Shown: positions 1 through 6,737 of the stretch, in pieces | How the letters are laid out: every line of letters starts with the position of its first letter | How positions within the stretch are numbered: position 1 is the first letter of the stretch | Origin: Desulfobacteraceae bacterium | GTDB taxonomy: Bacteria > Desulfobacterota > Desulfobacteria > Desulfobacterales > BuS5 | DNA: 12,688 nt | Direction of reading: 5' to 3' | Assembly (NCBI GenBank): GCA_030592105.1 | Contig: JAUVKE010000040.1 | Location: 1 to 12,688, forward strand | Notes under the pieces: generated by a model | What the model was told of the DNA's origin: nothing | Databases searched by the model: none | The model's input: only the letters and a program-made list of their open reading frames with translations | Translations under genes and position numbers: made by a program

Positions 1-76
1 ATTTAGAATATATGAGCCCTTGTCTGACCATAATTGTATGCCGAAATCCTGCTTATTCCGGATCTCCTTATATTAT

Positions 77-117
77 ATCAGTTATCAGTTATCAGTTATC
101 AGATCTCAGTTATCAGT
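77..117. repeat. Heptamer tandem array, left side
   Basis: About five copies of the heptamer ATCAGTT or its fragments run head to tail, with a short interruption (ATCT) near 103-106. The array faces a second array of the reverse-complement heptamer at 261-283, and the two bracket a decayed gene. The stop codon of that remnant (99-101 on the minus strand) lies inside this array. Arrays of this kind are common dispersed spacer repeats in AT-rich bacterial genomes; the role is unknown. Confidence 0.75.
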
Positions 118-245
118 AAAAGCATATCAATATAAATTTGTGTTCTTAATTCTCCACAAGAACCTTTTGAATATTGCAGAAACCTGGCAAAATCTTTAAT
201 ATCTTGAAAATGTTTATACAAAACTTCCAAATCCTCAAATTTCAA
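99..245 (-). pseudogene. Remnant of a four-helix-bundle (23S rRNA IVP / S23-like) protein gene
   Basis: A 48-residue minus-strand reading frame begins with TTG at 245-243, five bases after a good GGAGG (255-251), and stops at 99-101. It starts KFEDLEV, the typical opening of the small four-helix-bundle family (TIGR02436/PF05635 type), and then passes almost directly to ARFLQYSKGSCGELRTQIYI, which resembles the third-helix signature (FLxxAKGSxGELxTQLxIA) of that family. Family members are about 115-130 residues. The middle (helix 1 end, helix 2 and the usual QxxRAxxSIxxNIAEG segment) and the C-terminus are missing, so this looks like an internally deleted remnant, not a working gene. Family members occur in 23S rRNA intervening sequences and as free-standing genes of unclear role. 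The identification is by eye from two motifs. Confidence 0.65.
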
Positions 246-260
246 AATAACCTCCAGTGT

Positions 261-283
261 TGACAACTGACAACTGATAACTG
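261..283. repeat. Heptamer tandem array, right side (inverted relative to 77-117)
   Basis: Three units TGACAAC, TGACAAC, TGATAAC followed by TG. TGATAAC is the exact reverse complement of GTTATCA in the left array, so the two arrays form an inverted pair around the four-helix-bundle remnant. A small GC hairpin, GCGGC-TTT-GCCGC (283-295), follows directly. Confidence 0.7.
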
Positions 284-295
284 CGGCTTTGCCGC

Positions 296-470
296 TTAAG
301 AAGTATACTTTTTATATGGAAACAACAGAGCAAAGTCAAGGACGTCCCCTTGAAAAATTAGTAACTTCTCAAAACCTGGATGATTTTTTAATGCTTTGCA
401 GCTATCCAATAACTGTTACCCATGCTATTAAAAAATTACATATTCTTCTATTTTTATAATTTTCCATGCT
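296..470. other. AT-rich intergenic stretch without a supported gene
   Basis: A short inverted repeat TCAAGG-ACGTCC-CCTTGA lies at 336-353. A 47-codon plus-strand frame (316-459) opens with ATG but has no ribosome binding site and no recognisable family, so I do not call it. Nothing else is supported here. Confidence 0.5.
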
Positions 471-505
471 TCAACTATGTAATTTATACCTCAATTATGT
501 AGTTT
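471..505 (+). promoter_or_regulatory. Paired 15-bp boxes upstream of the PEP-CTERM gene promoter
   Basis: TCAACTATGTAATTT (471-485) and TCAATTATGTAGTTT (491-505) match at 13 of 15 positions and are exactly 20 bp apart, about two helical turns. Each contains an imperfect dyad, AAYTA-TG-TARTT. They end 8 bp before a TTGACA hexamer. The arrangement resembles two adjacent binding sites for a transcription factor. The regulator is unknown, and chance similarity in AT-rich DNA cannot be excluded. Confidence 0.35.
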
Positions 506-512
506 TTTTTTA

Positions 513-552
513 TTGACAAAATATTTTTTTTCGCATACCCCTATATTAGGGT
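513..552 (+). promoter_or_regulatory. Possible promoter region of the PEP-CTERM gene
   Basis: A perfect -35-like hexamer TTGACA lies at 513-518. A -10 element at ideal spacing is poor (TACCCC at 536-541); TATATT at 542-547 is better but sits 23 bases away. The stretch ACCCCTATATTAGGGT (537-552) is an imperfect palindrome that could be an operator overlapping the promoter. No sigma-54 type GG-N10-GC element was found in this leader. The untranslated leader would be about 130 bases. Confidence 0.35.
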
Positions 553-687
553 TTTTCTTGTATTTTGGTTTATGCTATCCTTTCCATCCAACTGCCCTGC
601 TCTCATACATCTGCCAAAGCATCATACTGGAATAACCGTAATTGAATATTCATAATTTTTTTATCTATCCAAAAAAAGGAGAAAAAT

Positions 688-1221
688 ATGAAAAAAATTT
701 TACTGGGGATTACAATATGCTTTTTGTTTTTAGCGTGGACAGGGCTTGCAAATGCCCTGTCATTTACTGATACGCAAAGCTTTGGCTGGTTTGGAGAATC
801 CATGTGGGAAAAAAAACAGGAAAGTTTTTCATATCAACATAACACACCTGCTGACCTGGCCGTACCCGACAATTATGCAGTAACATCTGCTCTCCTCTCA
901 ATAAAAGCCTATCGCGTAGATGGATATGATGATATGGTTACGGTGGAAGGTCTGGATATGGGAGCGCTTACTGAAAAAGAAAGCTGGTTTTTCTCTAAAT
1001 CAGTAAGCTGTTTTGATGTTACATCAATTTTTGATTCGTGGATTGCAGAGGAGATGCTCGATGTTACAGTAACCACTGACGGCCAATGTGGAGACCATCA
1101 CCTGTATCTTTGCAAGTCTACCTTAAAAATTAATTACGAACCTGTCCCTGAACCGGCTACACTTTTTCTCCTTGGCGCAGGACTCATGGGAATTGCTTTT
1201 GCAATCAGACGAAAAAGCTAA
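688..1221 (+). CDS. PEP-CTERM sorting-domain protein, small secreted
   Basis: This 177-residue exported protein has an N-terminal signal peptide (residues 1-23: lysines, a hydrophobic core, and a cleavage site after LANA). Its C-terminal sorting signal has the standard parts: VPEPAT at about 153-158, a hydrophobic helix, and a basic tail RRKS. Such proteins are moved across the inner membrane and then cut and anchored or released by exosortase (EpsH family), usually alongside exopolysaccharide synthesis. No exosortase or polysaccharide gene lies in this window. The roughly 125-residue middle has no domain I recognise; it looks beta-rich, is rich in aromatic residues, and has three cysteines in its second half (SVSCF, QCG, YLC) that could form disulfides. 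The start is fixed by AGGAG at about 677-681, six bases before the ATG. The gene is monocistronic, with its own leader and terminator. Sorting class is sure; function is unknown. Confidence 0.88.
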   Translation: MKKILLGITICFLFLAWTGLANALSFTDTQSFGWFGESMWEKKQESFSYQHNTPADLAVPDNYAVTSALLSIKAYRVDGYDDMVTVEGLDMGALTEKESWFFSKSVSCFDVTSIFDSWIAEEMLDVTVTTDGQCGDHHLYLCKSTLKINYEPVPEPATLFLLGAGLMGIAFAIRRKS

Positions 1222-1260
1222 ATCACTGATTTAATATACGCAGCAGGTATGAACAGATTA

Positions 1261-1297
1261 AAAGCAGAATCAAAAATTTTGATTCTGCTTTTTTATT
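1261..1297. terminator. Rho-independent terminator between convergent genes
   Basis: A near-perfect inverted repeat has arms AAAAGCAGAATCAAAA (1261-1276) and TTTTGATTCTGCTTTT (1278-1293), continuing into a T-run. It lies 40 bases after the PEP-CTERM stop codon and about 45 bases past the end of the minus-strand regulator gene. It can serve both directions, though the U-tract is better for the plus-strand transcript. Confidence 0.85.
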
Positions 1298-1339
1298 TTC
1301 AAAAGTATAAAAATAAATTATCCATCTGCCAGGCGCTGG

Positions 1340-1993
1340 TTAATCATCAACCTTCCATACATAGATATTTTTGGCGATATCTTTATCAATTGCCAGCTCA
1401 GTATTCCCGAATTTAATACAAAACGCAGGGCTTGTTCTGTGCACACTCACAGTGACACCTGGCTGTAATCCAAAGGACATCAGTCTGTGTAAATTAGAAT
1501 GACTGTCCGGTATTATATATGTAATTCTCCCTTTCTCGCTCGATTCAAGTTCACTCAAACTGACAACAGTATTATTTACAACCCTGAGCCTTTTTTTACA
1601 GCATTTTCCCTGGGGAATAGGTTTACCATCGGGACAAATGCCGGGATGCCCAAGCAAAATACAAATAGATTCCTCCACTTCCGGCGCAAGGCCATGCTCT
1701 ACACTGCATGCGACTTTTTCCATCTCACTACTCTTGAGATTGAGGATACTCGACACAAGGACTTCTGCCAAACGGTGACGCCGTATAATACATTCAGCCA
1801 GCCGTTTTCCCTTGTGTGAAAAAAGAATCTTATCATCGTTGGAGGCAATAAGGCGCATTTTTTCAAGTTCTTTTAGATCCCCATCAGTAAAATCGACATC
1901 ACATTTTTTTTTAATCGCATCAATGGCATAATTTTTCATTTCCCCTGAACGCCAGATCGCTTCCATGATTTCTTCTTGTTTTTCAGTTAACAT
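1340..1993 (-). CDS. DtxR/MntR-family metal-dependent regulator with C-terminal FeoA-like domain
   Basis: This 217-residue transcriptional regulator should repress iron-uptake genes when loaded with Fe(II) or Mn(II). Residues 1-65 form a divergent winged helix. Residues 66-132 form the metal-binding and dimerisation domain, with RRHRLAE (71-77) and ACSVEH (95-100); H73, E77, C96, E99 and H100 match metal ligands of the DtxR family. A cysteine-rich loop follows (CPDGKPIPQGKCC, 120-132), of the CPxGxPIP type. Residues about 141-217 form a FeoA/SH3-like domain. Spaced AGGA precedes the ATG. The gene lies 27 bases downstream of feoB on the same strand, so the two are probably cotranscribed and the regulator may control its own operon. 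I saw no clear DtxR box nearby. The N-terminal recognition helix is weak by eye, so DNA specificity is unknown. Iron is favoured over manganese because of feoB. Confidence 0.88.
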   Translation of the reverse strand: MLTEKQEEIMEAIWRSGEMKNYAIDAIKKKCDVDFTDGDLKELEKMRLIASNDDKILFSHKGKRLAECIIRRHRLAEVLVSSILNLKSSEMEKVACSVEHGLAPEVEESICILLGHPGICPDGKPIPQGKCCKKRLRVVNNTVVSLSELESSEKGRITYIIPDSHSNLHRLMSFGLQPGVTVSVHRTSPAFCIKFGNTELAIDKDIAKNIYVWKVDD

Positions 1994-2020
1994 AATAATC
2001 CTGGTTTTCCTTTGGCACTG

Positions 2021-4009
2021 CTATGTAAATGTTATCCCAAAAACGCGACACATATGATTTACAATGCTACCTATCAATGCAGAATAGAGCATAACCGTAC
2101 TTATGATTGCAATAGCTACTTTGCTCCCACGTTCTTTAAATATAACAATGGTGGCGTTCATACATGGCGATAAAAAGGTCATTACCAGCAGATTCACGAC
2201 AATCTGCACTCCATCATAAGTGCCGGCGAGGCGTTCGATTTCAGTTGCGCCACTTTCTCTTCGGATTATTGTTTTTATAAATACCTGTACACTTTCCGCC
2301 GGCAGCCCCATGAAATTTTTAATCACAGGCTCGGATATATGCTCCAGAACCGACAATCCACCCATTCTTTCAAACAAAAATATAAAAAGTGAGGCCAGAA
2401 TAAATACGGGAACAGCCTCTTTCATAAAAAAAAATGTTTTTGACACAGATGTCTTGATTATCTGCAAGGGCTTGGGAACACGCATGGCCGGAATTTCCAT
2501 GAGAAACCTGGGTTTCTCCCCTGGTAGAATTTTATCTGCAAGAAAACCTGCCACAAATATCTGACCAAAAATTAATCCAAATACAGTTATTGATGCAGAC
2601 AAAGGCATGTTACCCAGGATAACCAGCATTACAGCCAGCAGGGGAGCACAGGGCATTCCCAAAATCAGAAGAAATGTTGCTATATTTTTTTCCTTTTCAG
2701 TATCAAGCATTCGTGTGGTTAAAATTGCCATGGTGACGCAGGAAAAACCTAATACCATCGGTATAACACCTTTTCCGTTGAGTCCCATCTTCATGAAAAC
2801 TTTATTCAGAAGGATAGATATTCTGGGAAGGTACCCGGAGTCCTCAAGTAATCCAAAAGCCATATAAAAACATAAAAGGACCGGCGTTACCAGCCCCAGG
2901 GATAGAAAAACCCCTGTGGGTAAAATTCCATAATCAGGATCAATCATCATATCCCGTATAAAAGGACTTGGCACAGACTCCATAAGTTTTGTTATAAAAG
3001 GTATCAAAAACCCCTGAAACGCTGTTTTATTAATAGTATCAACAAGAAATGTTGCTCCAAACAACCCCACAAAAAGATAGAGAAAAAATAAAATAACCAG
3101 GGCTATGGGAATCCCTGTGGAAAATCCGGTGCACCAGTCTCCAAATTTTAAAAAAAGGGGATTTTGCGTGGAAGGCTCCACCGTCTGAATCTCATCAACA
3201 ATCTCCTCAGCCCTGTTGTGATACATATTCATAAATGAAATATTGCACGGCTGATGCTCCTCATTCTGATATTCCGCCGATAAAAATTTGAGCTGTTCCA
3301 GCACGCTTATGCCGAATCTCTCCTTTACATATTTCTCGGCAGCGTTATCGCCCACAAGAAGCAATATGGCAAGAGCCTTTGGAGGAATATCGGCTGGGGC
3401 AAGAAGTTTTGCGGAAATTTCCAGGAACTGTTTTAATCTGGGTGGAGGTTCCGTCAATTTTTTAGGAACCTTCATCCCATTTATTTTTGAAATTAATTTT
3501 GAAACACCAATTCCATCCCTGGCAACTGTGGGGCATACATCAATCCCAAGTATTTCCCCCAGCCTTAAAAAATTGATGGTAATCCCCCTGGAAACAGCCT
3601 CATCAATCATATTAATATTAAGAAGCATGGGCAGGCCATACTCAGCAAACTGAAGGGTGAGCGCAATGGAACGTTTCATATTCTTTGCATCTGCAACAAT
3701 TATTACACCCGCTATTTTTTCTCCATGTTCTCGCAACAAAAAAATATCCCTTGAAATTCTTGCATCCTCACTCTTTGAGAATATGGAAAAAATACCAGGA
3801 GTATCCAGTGCAGATTTGCCAGTCCCCCTGATGGGCCCCTTGGCAGCGGTAACTGTATTTCCCGGGAGATTAAAATCCTCTCTATTTTTTTTACATATTT
3901 TAGAAAACAGGGTTGTCTTCCCGACATTCATATTGCCGGCTATGACAATAGATGGCCTCTCCACTGTTTTGATCTCCCTGTCAATAGTATCATTCCCAAA
4001 CAAAGTCAT
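2021..4009 (-). CDS. feoB: Ferrous iron transport protein B (FeoB)
   Basis: This inner-membrane Fe(II) permease has a cytoplasmic N-terminal G domain. GTPase motifs: G1 GNMNVGKTT (25-33), G2 region PGNTV (49-53), G3 DTPG (69-72), G4 NMID (133-136). Behind it lie a helical linker and two Gate/nucleoside-recognition membrane halves. Family landmarks in the membrane part include LLEDSGYLPR, the first-gate motif GFSCVTMAILTTR, PCAPLLAVM, and a late SPCMNATIVIFKERGS. At 662 residues it is shorter than the E. coli protein (773) and lacks the cysteine-rich FeoC-linked tail. VTMA in place of the E. coli NVPA marks a variant subgroup which, as I recall it, occurs in Desulfuromonadales and related bacteria. 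No separate feoA or feoC is present; the FeoA-like domain sits on the downstream regulator. The start ATG (4009-4007) has only a weak ribosome binding site. A transporter gene ends 89 bases upstream on the same strand. Confidence 0.95.
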   Translation of the reverse strand: MTLFGNDTIDREIKTVERPSIVIAGNMNVGKTTLFSKICKKNREDFNLPGNTVTAAKGPIRGTGKSALDTPGIFSIFSKSEDARISRDIFLLREHGEKIAGVIIVADAKNMKRSIALTLQFAEYGLPMLLNINMIDEAVSRGITINFLRLGEILGIDVCPTVARDGIGVSKLISKINGMKVPKKLTEPPPRLKQFLEISAKLLAPADIPPKALAILLLVGDNAAEKYVKERFGISVLEQLKFLSAEYQNEEHQPCNISFMNMYHNRAEEIVDEIQTVEPSTQNPLFLKFGDWCTGFSTGIPIALVILFFLYLFVGLFGATFLVDTINKTAFQGFLIPFITKLMESVPSPFIRDMMIDPDYGILPTGVFLSLGLVTPVLLCFYMAFGLLEDSGYLPRISILLNKVFMKMGLNGKGVIPMVLGFSCVTMAILTTRMLDTEKEKNIATFLLILGMPCAPLLAVMLVILGNMPLSASITVFGLIFGQIFVAGFLADKILPGEKPRFLMEIPAMRVPKPLQIIKTSVSKTFFFMKEAVPVFILASLFIFLFERMGGLSVLEHISEPVIKNFMGLPAESVQVFIKTIIRRESGATEIERLAGTYDGVQIVVNLLVMTFLSPCMNATIVIFKERGSKVAIAIISTVMLYSALIGSIVNHMCRVFGITFT

Positions 4010-4098
4010 CTGCTTTTAATACCCACCTTGTTAAAAAATTGTAACTGTGTTAATTAAAAAACGCTTCAGCTATACAGATCAGTTGATTATTTATAAAA

Positions 4099-5058
4099 TT
4101 ATTTCTTCATCCTTTCAACCATATATCCATCCATAACAAGCTGCATCATATGGTGCATTACACATACTAACAGTGCAGCCCCATATTCAGGAAAAAAAGA
4201 GACCTGAAGCATAATGGAAAGTGGGAGTGTTTTTTGACCCCCCAGCAAAATCACGCTTTCTCTTTTCCCCTTTTTAAGCTTAAAACGTCCGGAAACAAAC
4301 CATCCTGCGCAGAGCATTAAACCATGGAAAAATACAGCCACCCCAAAAGCTGCGCAAAGGATCATACCATTTTGTAAAATAACTTCCCGAACCTGGGACA
4401 GAGCCATCCAAACAACCAGAAGTACAATAATCTGATTACCATTTTGTAGCCATTTGGCAACCTTACCCAAAAAAAATCCTGCATAAGGTCTCGCAAAAAG
4501 ACCGCAACAAAGAGGGCAAAGTAACACCACCCCTATTTTTAGCATCATTTCCATCTTGTCAATTAAAACCAAAGTTGTATCTCCTGTTAAACTCACTAAT
4601 AATGAAAGTTCAACAGGAATGGAAAAAACTGAAAATAAATTTGCTAAAATAGTTATAACAAGAGCATGGGCCATATTCCCTCCGGCTGCACCTGTCATCA
4701 CAAGACCACTGCTTAAAGTTGTGGGAACAACCGAAACCAGAATGATCCCCAGCATAAGTCCGTGATCAATGGGACTAAGGGTGATCAATGCGGCAAAACC
4801 CGGGGCTAAAACAAATATCAAGGCAAGGGCTATCAAGACCCCTTTAATATCTTTAAGCCCTGCAGTAATCGCATCGGCGTTTAACATCAAACCGGAAACA
4901 AAGAATATTATTATGATAGCGGCATCAGGCCCATGATGGGATTTAAGCCATTTACCAGCAAAGGAGACTGTTTCAGTTTTGTCTATCATTGTAATAGTAA
5001 AGATCGAAATCAAACCAGCAACAAACCAATATTTTTTCAGTAATTCAATTATTTTCAT
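4099..5058 (-). CDS. SBF-like (bile acid:Na+ symporter superfamily) membrane transporter
   Basis: A polytopic inner-membrane protein of 319 residues with about ten hydrophobic helices, belonging to the SBF-like/YfeH (PF13593-type) branch of the bile acid:sodium symporter superfamily. The main signature is VVPTTLSSGLVMT followed by AAGGN and a helix ending ILANLFS, which corresponds to the crossed-helix core. A second half-signature, LLGGQKTLPLSIMLQ, lies near the C-terminus, followed by HHMMQL. The substrate is not known; family members move organic anions or solutes with sodium, so solute export or uptake is only inference. I prefer the ATG at 5058 (MKIIELLKKYW) because homologues start there; an upstream GTG at 5097 would add 13 residues. 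Neither start has a strong ribosome binding site. The gene lies upstream of feoB on the same strand, with an 89-base gap that could hold a separate feoB promoter, so shared transcription is uncertain. Confidence 0.85.
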   Translation of the reverse strand: MKIIELLKKYWFVAGLISIFTITMIDKTETVSFAGKWLKSHHGPDAAIIIIFFVSGLMLNADAITAGLKDIKGVLIALALIFVLAPGFAALITLSPIDHGLMLGIILVSVVPTTLSSGLVMTGAAGGNMAHALVITILANLFSVFSIPVELSLLVSLTGDTTLVLIDKMEMMLKIGVVLLCPLCCGLFARPYAGFFLGKVAKWLQNGNQIIVLLVVWMALSQVREVILQNGMILCAAFGVAVFFHGLMLCAGWFVSGRFKLKKGKRESVILLGGQKTLPLSIMLQVSFFPEYGAALLVCVMHHMMQLVMDGYMVERMKK

Positions 5059-5293
5059 ATCAATATATATATAGCAGATCCCACCCTGAAATAACACATT
5101 GAATATAATATAAGGAATAGGAATTAAAATAATATCTCAATATATTTTTAATAAACATTATTTTATGCTGGATATTTACAAAAGGTTTTGCATTCATAAA
5201 CTTGTTATTGATATAAATTAAGATGGACTTTTGATAAGTGACGGTGTTATTTTTATTATCCTGAAAAAAATATTAAGGCGAAAGGAAAAAATA
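5059..5293. other. Divergent intergenic region between transporter and acyl-CoA dehydrogenase genes
   Basis: This very AT-rich stretch must hold promoters for the divergent genes on either side. TTTACA (5175-5180) followed after 16 bases by TAAACT (5197-5202) is a weak candidate for the plus-strand gene. No clear operator, riboswitch or DtxR-type box was found. Confidence 0.3.
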
Positions 5294-6421
5294 ATGGATT
5301 ATAATTTCACAGAGGAAGAGTTAAGTATAAAAGATACCATTGGAAAATTTGCGAAAAAAGAGATCAGCCCCTTTATCGCTCAGATAGAAAATGAGAATAA
5401 AATGTCCGATGAACTTTTATCAAAAATAACAAATATGAGGATATCCGGCCTCCCTTTTCCAGAAAAATGGGGAGGGGCAGGGGCCACATATATAAGCCTT
5501 CTTCTGGCTGTTGAAGAACTTTCCTATGTTTACATGCCAAGCATTTTTCACCCCCTGGTCAATGCCATGGCAGCCTTTGGATTTTCAAATTTTGCCAGTG
5601 ATTATTTAAAGGATAAATACTTACGAAGGATACTGGATGGCTCCATAAACGCTGCATGGGCTTTTACTGAGCCGGATACGGGATCCGATCCAAAGCAAAT
5701 TACAACTAAAGCTGTAAAAGACGGGGATGACTGGATATTAAACGGGACAAAAAGATTTATTACCAATTCAAGCATTGCAGAGGTTGCAGCAATTTTTGCA
5801 GCAACTGAAAATGGAATAACAGCCTTTGTAATCGACACAGACAACCCTGGATACAAAATTGGCAGGAGAGAAAAATTTCTCGCTTTTGCAGGGAGCGATA
5901 ATGGGGATGTTATACTGGAAAATGCCAGGGTCCCGTCTAAAAATATATTAGGTAAAACAGGCCGTGGTTTTGATATTTTACTGGCAGTGGAGGTCTTTGC
6001 CAAGGTAACAGCCTGTGCAGGGAATATCGGCCTTGCCCAGTCTGCGCTGGATCATGCTATAAAATATGCCAAAGAAAAAACACATAGAGGAACCCCCATA
6101 GGAGCAAAATTTCAGATGACCCAGTGGCTCATTGCGACCATGGCTTCAAATGTAGCCGCAAGCCGTTCATTCCTCTATTCTGTGGGAGCTAAAATGGATA
6201 AGGGAGACAAAAATCTTGCAGCAGAATCTGCTCTTTTAAAAATTTTTACAGGAAAATGTGCAAGGGAAGTTGCCTCTGATGCTGTACAGGTTCATGGAGC
6301 ATACGGAATAACAAGTGAATTTCCCGTGGAAAGGCTCTACAGAGAATCAAAATTCAGTGAAGTAGTACTTGGAACAAATGAAATACAAAGAGTAATAGCG
6401 GCAAGTTCATTACTCCGGTAA
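5294..6421 (+). CDS. Acyl-CoA dehydrogenase family flavoprotein with altered active site
   Basis: A 375-residue protein of normal length for the family, with all three domains: an N-terminal helical part (MDYNFTEEE), a middle beta domain with AFTEPDTGSD and RFITNSS, and a C-terminal helical FAD-binding part with QVHGAYGITSEFPVERLYRE and LGTNEIQR. These FAD enzymes normally take two hydrogens from the alpha-beta carbons of an acyl-CoA and pass electrons to ETF. The catalytic glutamate normally sits in (Y)EGT-x-x-IQ; here the sequence is VVLGTNEIQ, so leucine occupies it. The alternative glutamate site used by isovaleryl- and long-chain enzymes (helix G, x-E-R) also seems absent (VFAKV). Normal dehydrogenation is therefore doubtful. 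The start is set by AAAGGA (5281-5286) eight bases before the ATG; an upstream TTG-type start at 5231 would add a poor extension. No ETF, ligase or thiolase gene adjoins. Confidence 0.9.
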   Translation: MDYNFTEEELSIKDTIGKFAKKEISPFIAQIENENKMSDELLSKITNMRISGLPFPEKWGGAGATYISLLLAVEELSYVYMPSIFHPLVNAMAAFGFSNFASDYLKDKYLRRILDGSINAAWAFTEPDTGSDPKQITTKAVKDGDDWILNGTKRFITNSSIAEVAAIFAATENGITAFVIDTDNPGYKIGRREKFLAFAGSDNGDVILENARVPSKNILGKTGRGFDILLAVEVFAKVTACAGNIGLAQSALDHAIKYAKEKTHRGTPIGAKFQMTQWLIATMASNVAASRSFLYSVGAKMDKGDKNLAAESALLKIFTGKCAREVASDAVQVHGAYGITSEFPVERLYRESKFSEVVLGTNEIQRVIAASSLLR

Positions 6422-6567
6422 TATAGATCGTCACATAAATAAATTCGTCTCGTTCCCAGACAGAGCCTGGGAACGAGACGAATGGTGACAGAACCTGGGA
6501 GCGAAGGAAAACCTTACTTTTTTGATTGAACCCCATTTCAACTGAATATAGACCGTTACATAAATAA
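6420..6567. repeat. 23-bp imperfect direct repeats flanking a palindromic element
   Basis: Two 23-bp copies, at 6420-6442 and 6545-6567, match at 21 of 23 positions; both carry AATATAGA, then ACATAAATAA. They lie 125 bp apart and enclose the palindrome at 6443-6483. The first copy starts inside the TAA stop of the acyl-CoA dehydrogenase gene. The pair could be an old target-site duplication, a tandem duplication, or part of a larger repeat unit. Confidence 0.6.
6443..6504. repeat. REP-like palindrome with a degenerate partial copy
   Basis: Perfect 17-bp arms ATTCGTCTCGTTCCCAG (6443-6459) and CTGGGAACGAGACGAAT (6467-6483) enclose a 7-base loop, ACAGAGC. The core GTTCCCAG-x-CTGGGAAC is of the widespread REP-like type found in many bacterial genomes. 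A degenerate half copy, ACAGAACCTGGGAGCGA (6488-6504), matches 6460-6476 at 15 of 17 positions. The hairpin follows the acyl-CoA dehydrogenase gene by 22 bp and may also stop or stabilise its transcript, but there is no T-run. Confidence 0.8.
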
Positions 6568-6577
6568 TTTTAGCAAT

Positions 6578-6665
6578 GTACTGAGCTATAATAAAATTTA
6601 AAAACCTCTGGAACTCGCTGCGCTCAAACAACCAGAGCTTTTTAAATTTCACCATAGCTCAGTAC
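6578..6665. repeat. Long palindromic repeat, copy A (MITE-like)
   Basis: Arms of 34 bp (6578-6611 and 6632-6665) beginning GTACTGAGCTAT match at 30 positions around a 20-base centre. The mismatches are mostly transitions that leave G-U pairs on one strand. The inner 82 bp (6581-6662) match the reverse complement of 10462-10543 at about 73 of 82 positions without gaps, so this is a dispersed family and not a one-off hairpin. No transposase gene is inside it, which fits a MITE or REP-type element. It ends 72 bp before the first exporter gene. Confidence 0.8.
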
Positions 6666-6737
6666 TAACATCTGGCCATATGAACTCTATTATCTGAATA
6701 TCTATAGTTACACTTCATATTGATAAGAATAACTTAT

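Noticed and set aside
77..283. Possible CRISPR array in the heptamer repeats
   Set aside because: Units are 7 bp, contiguous and without spacers, and the two arrays are in opposite orientation.
316..459. 47-codon plus-strand reading frame starting with ATG
   Set aside because: No ribosome binding site, no recognisable family, and it includes a short inverted repeat; AT-rich spacer explains it.
300..687. Sigma-54 promoter expected for some PEP-CTERM regulons
   Set aside because: No GG-N10-GC element with proper flanks was seen in the leader.
603..803. 66-codon minus-strand frame
   Set aside because: It overlaps the ribosome binding site, start and signal peptide of the PEP-CTERM gene on the other strand and resembles nothing known.
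4010..4098. DtxR or Fur operator upstream of feoB
   Set aside because: No convincing dyad matching either consensus was found, although regulation by the adjacent regulator is expected.
5231..5293. Upstream start adding 21 residues to the acyl-CoA dehydrogenase
   Set aside because: The ATG at 5294 has a well-placed AAAGGA and matches the family's usual N-terminus; the extension is low-complexity.
6354..6655. Two overlapping minus-strand frames of 60 and 74 codons
   Set aside because: They are translations of the REP-like and long palindromic repeats plus the 3' end of the acyl-CoA dehydrogenase gene; repeat-derived frames of this type are common false genes.
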